Of a DNA stretch of 64,000 nucleotides, positions 35,688 to 47,600 are shown in pieces. The notes beneath the pieces were generated by a model. It was given only the letters and a program-made list of their open reading frames with translations. It did not search any database and was not told the DNA's origin. The stretch spans positions 1 to 64,000 of the IMG/VR virus record IMGVR_UViG_3300024351_000023; one strand, 5' to 3'. This stretch comes from a virus. A program made the position numbers and the translations under genes. The stretch's first letter is position 1. Each line of letters begins with the position of its first letter.

Positions 35688-38600
35688 TTATTGTAAAGTA
35701 GTTGAATAACCAACATATCTCAAAGGATTAATTCTTTGGATAACCGCAGATGTTGACAAACCTGATATTCCATTATTTGTGTATGAAGTAAAAGATTTTG
35801 GTCTCTTTCTAACAGTGGTATTTATTTTACCCCAACTATATTCGCCATAGAAAGCACTATATCCCATTCCAGATAATCCATTATAACCTAAGACACTTAC
35901 AATCACTCTTGACACATTTGTTACTCCAATTCCAGGAACACTTGTCTGTGCTATGGAAACTGATGCAACTTTGTAAACATTGTCCAAACAAGATGTCCCA
36001 ACTCCAACTATTGAAGAGGATGAATCTAGAGATGTTATTCCATAACCAATGTTAGAATTAAAAATAGTAAAGTAATAGTCTGTTTTAATTCCACTTATTC
36101 CTGTAGTAGCTACTCCAACATTAATATTTGTGTTTCGTAAGTAGGACTCTGTTGGTACAAATAAATCAAATATAATTCCAGTTGAAGCTATTCCAACAGA
36201 TGTTGTCTGAACACCAACAATAATTCCAAAATCACCTTCATAAGTAACATCTTCAATTTTTTCTGTTTTGGGTGATGGATAAGAAATTAAAACATAAGGT
36301 GGTTTCGATTGAGTATATCCAGATCCTGGGTTTGTAATTGTGAATGAAGTTACAATCCCCGATGATATTGATGATGTCACTAAACAAGTGCTTCCAATTC
36401 CAGTAGGAGATGAAATAGTAACAGATGGTGATGTGGTAAATCCAAGTCCGCCATTTGTTAACGAAATAGCAGATATTGTTCCTGCAATAGAAACTACTGC
36501 CGTAGCAGATGCTCCAACTAAACTATCTTGAGATGTTATTAATATTTTTGTTTTATATGGAACCGTTGCATTTTCTCTTAGGTCATCGAAGAAAATCTTT
36601 GCATTTTGTACAAAAATCTCTGTCGAACCTACACTAACATTCTGTATAATATTAGTGGTTGGTTGAATTAATGACTCATATAAAATTCTATCTTTGCCAA
36701 CTTCTTTTCCATTGACAATCTTATCTTCGGTTTGTTTACACCAAACTACAGGTCTTACTAAATTTTCATCTAAAGATAGTCCAACATCTGAATATGGATT
36801 AGTCTCAACGCTATCTGACGAAACAATATCAGTTACTAATCTTTCATTCTCTTTCAATGAAATAGAATCGCCGTTTATCCTCAGATTATCTCCAACTTTT
36901 ACAGATTCTAGAATATCTGCAAAAACAACATCAACTTGACTGGTTCCTTTGTAGAATATAATCTTACAAGAATCACCTTCTTTTGGTGCTTCCGTAAATG
37001 TAATTATACTTCCGCCATTAAATATGTAACCAGATCCTGGAACTTGTAAAATATCATTAATAAAAACTAATAATGTTGACTGTACATCAATACTCGATCC
37101 GCTTAAAGATCTAATGGCTGTTTGAATTCCATCTATTTTAATTGGGAAATTTCTTCTTCTGCCATTAAATAAATTTTCTACCTTATCAATAACTTGAAAA
37201 TCTCCAATTGACCATCCAGAGAACTGGTCAGAAAATACCTGATCAATAGTAATCTCAAAATTTCTAAATGGTTTTGTTGGATCTGTAGGAATTCCTACCA
37301 ATCCACCAACAGGAACCGTTAATAATTCTGACACTTTATATGCATAACCAAGATTTTTAATTTCAAAATTAACCACACTGGATCCTTGACCAACTATTAT
37401 GTCTATGGTTGCCTGTGTTCCAACACCAGAATATCCACCTGAATATACTAAAGGAATATCTGAATAATTTAATGGACTTTCAAAAACAACAGTTGGTGGA
37501 TTTGATGTTGTATAACCAGATCCGGGATTAGTTATGATAACATTATTTGATATATGACCTGACAAAATTGTAGCAAAACCAACAAATTGATAATTAAGGA
37601 GTCCAGTACTTGAAGTTTTAACTCCAACATCAACCAGACCAACCATTGGAGAATTTAGAGATATTAATGCGGTTGCATCTTTACTAATTATTTGACTTGT
37701 TGTACTTGCCGCACCAATTGTAATATAAGTAGACCCAACAGAAACAATTGGCACATTAACTAAAACAGATCCTATTCCAATAGTATTTGCTGATGAGAAT
37801 AAAAGTTTTCCAAATACACCATCAATATTATCGATAGGTATAATTGTCTGACCTGATCCGACCGTAGTTGAAACCTTAGTTATAATTTCATATTTTAGTG
37901 AAGATCTATATCCAGATCCAGTATTTCCAATGCTGATTGATGAAATAGTTCCGGCAGAAGAAACTATCGAAGTTCCACCTGCAGAAACTAAAGGTTGGTA
38001 ACCAAATCCTTGTGTAGAACCTACAGAAATTATAATACCACCTCTAGGTATACTAGAAGTATTAATATCATATGCAGTAGAAGATATATTTCCAGTAAAA
38101 CCAATTGTTGTTATACCAGAGTTTTCTTCCAATTTATAATCACCAAAAATATTAATGGATCCAAGTCTTTGTGGTTCCTGGAATACATTATTGATTAAAA
38201 TAACCGCAGATGATCCAGATGTTGATAAACCGGAAACATTTGACCCAGAAGATTTTAGAGTAAACTGAGTAGAAACTCCACTAAACTGTTCATCTAAACT
38301 ATCAAAAACATAGTTAGTTTTATATGTGTCTTCGTTTGAATTTTCTATACCAGATCTTAAGAAAACTCTTCCACTAAAAGTTGATCTTGTAGTAATACCT
38401 GTAAAATCTCTGGCATCTGGTCTATTTGTTATTGTTCCAATCGGAGAATTTCCGTAAGGTGCGTCAATAAAATGAATTGTATTATCTACAATATTATAAT
38501 TGCCCATGATCTTAGTTACAAGAGACCCATTAGAGTGATCGTCTGGATTTGTTCCCATCCAACCACGAGAAACTAAAAGTACATTTGTGCTACCAAAACC

Positions 38601-41600
38601 TACTGAATTTACTTTTACAATCTCGTCATCAATCTTTAATAAATCTCCTCCAAATATAGAACTTATACCGGAAAGTGAGATTGTTTCTTCATTTAATTGA
38701 GAAAGATTAGATAATGTAGTAGTTGTTGAAGTCGAAACAATTGGAGATTGAATAAAATTATCAATACTTATTAAACATTTACTGTTTTGCTTTGTTGAGG
38801 TAAATGTATGTGTTGTGCCAATACCTACAGAAGTTAAAATTAAAGGTTCTGGTATTGGTTTTAGGGCATTTTCTGCAGATGCGGACAATCTTATACTCAA
38901 GTCATTAACTTTTATTGCATATACTGTTGAAGGAACTTTATCAGTGGTTCCAATGCCAGCAATAGTTGTAGTAGCAATACCAATTTTTTCTCCACCACCA
39001 GAATTATATACCAATTCTTCTCCAGTAACGAAGAAGTGTTTTGGTAATCTGATCGTATTATTTTCAATATTAACTATTGATGTGTCTGAAGAATCTATTC
39101 TTCTTTGGAAAATTGGAGTTTCTTTATGTTTTAAGTCAAATGATTTTTTAACACTGTTAAATGTTCCTTCATAGCTAGAGAATCTGGAAAGAATATTTGC
39201 ATTATTAAAATTATAAAATTCAAAAGAATTTGAGGTATCAACAACACGCATTGCATGTTGATAAACTCTAACATCGACCGATATGTTAGGATCTGCGGTA
39301 AAATAAAGATTTGTCCCAGTTGACCCAATTCCTGCTCCTATTGTCCCAATACCGGATCCAGAAACTGTTTCAATTGTACCATATTCAAGCAAATAAGTTT
39401 CACCTCCATCATCTACTAATACAACCTCAGATGCTTTATATCTGTTGTTTGTAGTATCCTCAGCAACTATAAAATAGTAAGCGCCAGAATGATTTGTATC
39501 GTAGGTTGATATTTTTGTTTCTGTGGGACTTGCTGAAGATAAAATAGAAGTATAAGTGGACTTTAATTCACCTGTATTGAATGTGAGATTTCCAGAAGTT
39601 ACTGCAGATGAAGTGCTTCCAATAGAAATTCCTAAAGTATTTGCAAAATATGTAGTGCCAACACCAACATTAGGGGTAAAGTCCAGATTTATAACAGATC
39701 CGGAAATATATGCAGAATAAGTTCCTATTGAATCTAAACCACTGTACGCAAGTCTATTTGCATTAGAAAGTCTTCCATATTCGGTAATATTTACATTAGT
39801 ACCATCATGAATAAGAGTTAATTCGCTAAATTCAAAGTAAGTTCCATCAGATGCGGTCAATTCAACTAAAACTTTTGAAGATCTATAAGAAGATCCAATT
39901 CCAACAATTGTAGTTGTTGTACTTGGTGGTATTACTGCCCTTGAAGATTCTAATGTTGCGATATTTCCTAAAGATGTATTTCCAACACTTGAAACAGAAT
40001 CAGAAATACTGTAAGACATAACACTAATATCATAATCATTTATAGTGTAATTAATTGGATAAAATCTCAATATTCCCTGAGAACCTAAAATAGAAAAATC
40101 GAAGGATCCTAAATCGTAATTAGATGAAACTTTTCCATACTGAAGCATATATGATTCCAGTTCATCTTGCACTAGAGAGACCAAACATATTTGTCGGAGT
40201 CCGCTAAATTTTTTATCTCTAACATATGTTACATATTTTTTGGCTCTTATAGTTGATAGGACAAAAGACTCTATGTTCGAATAAGTATCTGTTTTTGGAA
40301 TATTGCTAAATTGATCGCTAAAATCATCGACTAGTAATACTCTATTTCCTATAGACTGAAGTTCATCCTGTAAAGAAATTGAACTGAATGCAATTTCTTT
40401 TGAGAAATAATTCGAATCAATAGTTATAACTCTTTCCTTCACTAAATCGTAATCATTTATGCAATTTAAGTCAACTTCGGAAACTAAGTCTGCAATACCG
40501 ATAAAATTGCCTTGATCTTGAACTGTTGATATTCCAGTAAATCCGGAATCAACAGATTCTGCGACAAGATCTCCAAATTTTTTGAATCCAGATGTATGAT
40601 TTAAGTTTCCAATAGATTTATTCCAAGTTTCATAATCTACCTTTGATTTTATAGCATAAGAGAAGTATTGATAATAATTATTATCTGGAGTAACTTGAAA
40701 TTGGTTATTCAAAAATCCAACTTCATCTTCCCATCCTTGATTTACAACTGAAGATCCATCAACAGAATAAATTGCAATAAGATCTTCTATTTTCGTTATT
40801 ATACCTTTAGTGTTGGAAGTTTCTCCTCTGATAAAGACTCCTGTATTAAAATAATCTTTACTTGTTATTTTCAACTGCTCAGAATATTGATTCCAATTCA
40901 AAACATTGCCATAAGAAGAATCGCTAGTAACTTTTTCTCCTTTAATAAACTTTCCTTTTTCTAAAACAGGATCAAATATTGGGAAGTATTTACTTGGTAC
41001 AATTATTGCTGCAGAATTTTCTTCATCAAAAGTCCCCGGATTTTCATTTACCCCCAAATAATTAGATAAGTTATATACAACAGTTGCGCCAGATCCACCA
41101 TACTGTGGATTAACTGATGTCAATGTAAATAATTCATAATTGTAGTTTTTAGAGTTATATCCTCTGAATGAGGTTGAACCCGAACTAATAATATTTGCAC
41201 TTTCAACTAAAATTTTATCACCTATTGAAAGAGGAAATTCTTGACCATAACTAAAATTAACAGCCAATTCAACAGTAACATCTTTTGTTGTACTGTTAAA
41301 TGTTATGTTATTAACTGGAATTCCATTGGAATTATTGACTGGTAAGATTTTTGGAGTTGCATCGTAAATACCATCAGTATTTTTTAAAATATTTACTTTT
41401 TTATTAAGGATATCATATTCTAAATCAATATCCGTAACTACTTTATTAGTATAAGAGTCTATAACGACTAACTTTGGTGAAAGTGTGTAATTAATACCAA
41501 CTGAAGATACGCCAACTGACTTAAAAGTTGATGATGGATTGATGGTTAAAATTTGAGGAAGTTTTGCAGAAGGTCTTAATGTTGTATCTGCAGAATATTC

Positions 41601-44600
41601 AAACCCAATATCATCAATTTCTATTTTTTTAATAGAACCTATATCTGTACTAGATATATTAAATATTGCACCTCTTCCAGTGTTACTAATAACACTGGTT
41701 ATTCCTGGAACAGAGGAATAATTTCTGCCGCCAGATCTTAATTCAAGATCTTCAATGCAACCTGTTACATTTTTTGAATTAGTATAATATTCAAAAAATC
41801 CATCAGATTCTGTGTAAGATAAACTTTCTGGATATGTTAAAATATTAAATTTAAATGTTGTCTGACCAACACCTAAGATTGTATGATATCCCGAATAACC
41901 GCTATTTGTTAAAGAAAGTTTGTTATTATTTCGGACTTCATCATCAGTGATTATTTCTTTCTTTATTGAACTATTGCTAAGTAAGTCAATAGGAACCAAA
42001 GAATAATACAAATCAAAATTTAAATTATTGGTCGTTAAAGTGACTATAGCATTTGATCCAATTTTGCCTGATTTTACAATTTCAAATTGAGAAGAATCCG
42101 TTGTTTTTTTGAATTCTTCACTAAAACTAGGATCAAAATATAATTTAAAGTCAAAAGCTGGGTAAGAATTTTGATCCTTAATATATGATAAGGAACTATC
42201 AGAAAGATCAAATCTAACAACTTGATTGGGTATTACATTTAGTTCTGGATTGACTAAAGAAATTGTACCAAAAGAAGCACTCGTAAAATCTATAATCTCT
42301 GGAATAGTTTTAGTAGAGTTATAGTATGATGAAGATAATTTAATCCTATCCTTATCAAACCTTACGATATAATATATTTGATTGTCTAAAAGTCCACCAA
42401 TTGGAGTATTGGAAGAATAAATTATTTTTTGTCCAGTATAATACCCGTGATTTGGGATATTAATTGTATTATTTGTGATGTTTACTTTTGATGAAATAAA
42501 TGATACCGGATTAATTACTAATCTTCTATGTTTATCGTTATATTTTACTGTAATAGTAGTAGTAATACCAGGTAAAGAATTCATGTAAATTACTTCACCA
42601 TTACTTAACCCATGAGACGATGCCGTAGAGACTGTAATAGTATTTTTTACAATTTCTCCACTTAAGACATTATCATAATTAGTTTTAAAACTATGATTTA
42701 CTCCAGAACCAATATTAATAAAATATAATAATGATGCAGATATGCTACTATCTATTCCGACGAAAGAACCAGTAGAACCTAGACCTACTCTATAAGTGGA
42801 TATTCCTACCAAATCATTCGAAATTTTAGTTGCATATAACACCTGATTGTCTGCTAATTGGAAATTAACAGAACCATCATCAGAAACATAAAAAGGCGAT
42901 CCACCATTACTAGAATATATTAATTCAGTTCCAGTATCTAAAGAATGATTAGGCAAATACATTGTTTTGGTTGGAACAAAGATATTTGTAATCCCAGCTC
43001 CAGGATTTGAGAAATATATTGTAGAACCAATACTAGCTCCAGAAGAAGAACCTATAGATAAAGACTCTTTAGGATCAAAGTAAATAGTCTTATTTAAATT
43101 ATAATTTTGATTCTGACCGTTAATAGAATTTACAACAAATTTTCTAGTTTGCTCATAAAGAACAGATGTTGCCGTGTGAGATGCTCCAACTGTAGAATCA
43201 TATTCTCTAATCACTTTGATTCTTGACGATAATTTATCGATAGATAAAATTCTTACTTTTTCATCATCAATTTTATAAATGTCATTTTCCCTAATATTTG
43301 GGAAATTCAACGATCCATTTACCTCAAAATAGGTTACTATTCCAGTAGCAGAAGAAGATCCTACAGATTTAGATAAAATTAAAGTATCAGATCTAATTCC
43401 AACTTCAAAAAGACTGTCAAAATCTTTTGAAGAAGTGCTCAATCCTGATATAGAAATTATATCTTTGTTAAAAAGACTATGTGGCAGTGTGCAGAATCCA
43501 ATGAATTTACCTGTAGAGTCGTATGGATAAAATTCTACTGATTGCGAAGAAGTTGAAGCAAAACTAATATTTTTAATTGATTTTCCTTTTACATATGAAA
43601 CATGCGCATATGCATCAGATCCCCCAGAATTAAAATTATTAAATCTTACGAGATCTCCAACTTTATATCCAGATCCTCCTGTTACAATTCCTATATTTGA
43701 TATTCTTCCACTAGTGGAAGATTTTACTATTGAAACTGGTTCTTTAACTTTAATTGGGTTGAAAACAAAATCGTAGTTTGAAGTATTGCTAGTAAATTTA
43801 TAAGGTGTAGTATTTCTTAATAACTGCTCAGAAACAAAGTCAAAAGTATTTTGACTTATACTCCTATCATAATTGAATTGGATTGAATCTGATTTAAAAG
43901 TATTTCCAATTAAATATGGAAAGACTGGTTTTTTATAGTTCTTGAAAACTCCATCAGTCTCTGTTGGTCCATTATTAATAGTTGCGAAATATGCATAAAC
44001 TCCATTTGGATATTCTGGAGTAATACAAAATCTTCCATTATGTCTATCCAAATCACCCGAACCATTGAATTGATAATCTTCGACAAAAAAACCTTCAGAA
44101 TAAATTCTATTTCCTGAAGATATTGGATTTGGTCTGTCACTTGATGGTTGATAAACATATCCAGATACCATCTCTCTAATATTTCCACTACCAGAAGGAT
44201 TATCATATCCATATGGTCCATAAATTGGATTTCCGTCATATGCCCATCCAATAATAGGAGAGTGTACATATGATGTTACTTCTCTACTATTTGATAATTT
44301 CAAATCTGCAACATAAGTTTTTTTACCATTTACATAATCAATACCAAAAACACTTCTCCTCAATTTTCTTGGTGCATATAAATGACAATATTGGGATCCG
44401 TTTATTGTATATGAAGATACATCAATAATTCCATCGTCATCTAAAACTTTTTTAGATTCCAAATACTGCTGAACTTTGTTAATAGTCCAAGATTTTATTT
44501 TGGTCTCACATTTAAAGTTTTGACCAGATGGAACAACATTTACATAAGTGCTTGATGTAGTAAATCCAGATCCTCCATTTACTACTTTTACTTCTACTAT

Positions 44601-47600
44601 TTTGCCATTATTAATTACTGGAGTTAAAACTGCTCCTGTTCCAATACCCAAAATATTAATATTTGGTGGTGCAGTGTAACTATTTCCCTGATTTAAAACT
44701 AAAATTTCAGTTATTCTACCATTATTAATTATCGGAGAAAACTGAGCTCCAGAACCAATACCTAGCGTTATTCTGGGTTGTCTTTCATAGTTAATGATTT
44801 CCGAAGATCCATACCCAACTCCAGGATTTTTAACAAAAAGATTTGTGATACTTCCTCTAAAAATAGGTTGCAATTTAGCATTAAAATTTTGTCCCGTTAA
44901 TGTAGAGACTCCTATTTTGCCAGTTATTTGTACATTAATTTCTGGGTAGTTGAAACTATGTGTCGAAGAACCAGAAGAGACGAAATTAATATATTGATTT
45001 GTTCTATAATAAAAATCTTTATTAGTAGTGGCAATTCCCACTAAAGAAAGTCTAAATTCATCTTTATTCAATTTAGTAATATAATATGAATTGTTATCAG
45101 ACAAACCCCCAACAGGTGTTTCAGAAGAATTGTAAACTACAATTTCTCCACTTTCATATCCATGATCAAATATTTTAATAGTGTTTGATGAGGTATTAAT
45201 GCCAGATGATGAACAAAAAGTTTGTTTATTTGTATACCCAAATCCAGAATCTATTACATTAATACTGGATATTTTTCTTTTTGTAAGAACAGATTCAAAG
45301 GCATGAATTCCTGAACCATGAGATGTTAAATCTATAGTGTTTATTCCGGAAACAGCATCATTAAAAGTCTTATGAAGCTTTATATTGTATGCATCTTGAA
45401 CTGAAGCATAATATTGAGCATTAGTTGATAGACCACCGACAGCAGTAGAACCATATGTCAAATACACAATATTTTCATAATCTCTAAATTTGTGGTAGCT
45501 AGAGAATCCAATTGTATTGTTTGCAAGATTTACTAATCCCGAAGAACTATCTGAAATAAAAGAAACATTGTGTTTAAACGGGGTTAAATTTGGTTTGGCG
45601 TAAGCACCATAACCATTTCCTCCGGTTATTGTTATCACAGGTTCTTCAACATAATCAAATCCACCATCTAGAACATCAATTCTTTCTAAAGAACCATTTA
45701 CATGAGTAATTAAAGATGCGCCTATACCCAAAGAATCTTCTACAACTGCGATAGGCGGATTAATAACATCAAAGTTTTCTCCACCCGTTATTACATTAAT
45801 TGATTGAATACCTCCATAATAAACTTTATCGTCAGATTTATAGTTATATGCCTCTACACCATTGACAAAAACTCCAATGGGACCAACTGGAGTTTCTTCA
45901 TTTCTACCACTAGTAGAAGATTGTGTTATATTTTTTACATAATTTTGTGGTGATAACGAAGCATTTTCAAATTTTAATTTTCTAAAAATATTATCTGTGA
46001 CAGTACCAGAAACTGTTACAAACTTATTTTTAAATAAATCCGATTTGCTATTAGATAATTTTATTTTTGTATTGTCTATTCTTTTAACATAATATACTTT
46101 TCCCAAAATATCCAAAGAATTTACAACACTTTCATCATTTTTGATGTAAATAATTGCATCGCCAGTATAAAGACCATGTAAATTATTTGGATTACCTGAA
46201 CTTAAATCTAAAGTTTCTTGATTGAAAGATCCCGAAAAAATAATATCCGTATTTTTTATTTGAATATCTTCATTTAAATAATCTGGAATAGAATTTGCTG
46301 CGACATAAATGTTATTTTCATCTTTAATGTAAACATTTTGAATATTTGCAGTACTATCATTTATAAATTTAAAGTTGGAAAATCTTGGTTTTTTTAATTT
46401 TCTTTGAATGGTATATCTTAAATTTAAATTTTCAACTTTTGGTCCTTCAATAGATATACTCTTTTCGTTATCTATACCAACTACATTATATAAAAGTTTA
46501 ATTCCACCTGAAGATAGTAAATCTGCAGAGTCTCCTAGGGAAAAATTATGATCATCATAAGTTGTAATGTTATAAGAAAATGTATTTTGAGTTATATTGG
46601 ATGCAGTTGGTCCCTTTATTTCTTTTACATCGTAACTGTTAACTACATTAAATTTCCAAGTGTTCGGTAAAACACCCTTTGCTTCATATCCTAAAGTAAT
46701 TGTTTTTATTGGATCACCTTTAGTCATTGAAGAGTTAAGTATACTGTAGGATAAATCTGACAAAACTCCAGTAATTCTGACTTGTATAATCGAATTATCT
46801 GATGCATATGCATATGCATATTGATTTAATTTTATATCTGTACCTTCAGGAACAATAATATCCGATAGAGGAGTTATAAAAAATTGGTTTATATTTTTAT
46901 ATGAATATTTTGTTTTATAATCCACTCCATTTACATTAAATATTAGCTCTCCATAACTTGGAAATCCCAAAGTAGAATCTACATCTATAAAATACTGATT
47001 CTGTTTTATTTCTGAAACATTTTTTGTTGATGGATGAATATAGAAATTACCATAAATCGAACCCTGAACATTGATGTCTTTATTGTAATCAGAATCAATA
47101 CTCAAAACATAGTATGTTTTATTTTGTCTTACTATTTTTTCAACTTTTGAAACGCTACCGTAAGCTTTACCGTGAAAATCATTCTCGTCCTGATAGAGAG
47201 TTCTATTCTCCAAATCAATTGGATTTCCTAGAATAGATTCTACTACTATCTGCTTAGAAACTCTATATTTTGAATCTGAAGGTTTTAGAAGAAAATCTCT
47301 TGGTTTTACTACGCTTACATCTTCGCCAAATAGAGCTTTGAATATTAATTTATAGGAATCATCAGTTCCTTTTGATTTGTAAAAATCTTTTGCCTGCAGT
47401 AAAAAATTTTTTTCGTTTAAACCGTCAGCAAAAGTTCTATTTTCAAATCCAGGAAGCAACTGTTTTTTTATTTTAAATAAAAATTCTTTTAAAAATAAAG
47501 AACTTAAATTTAAAACTTTTGTGTTAGTAGTATGTGTTGAAATACTTGATGTGGAGAATACTAACTGATCTGGATTATTGCTTGAATGGTAAGATGTTAT

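Noticed and set aside
43910-44269. 119-codon minus-strand frame inside the giant gene
   Set aside because: It is an alternative frame of the YHYH-type region of the 4,160-aa protein, rich in Met/Ile/His as expected for a shadow.
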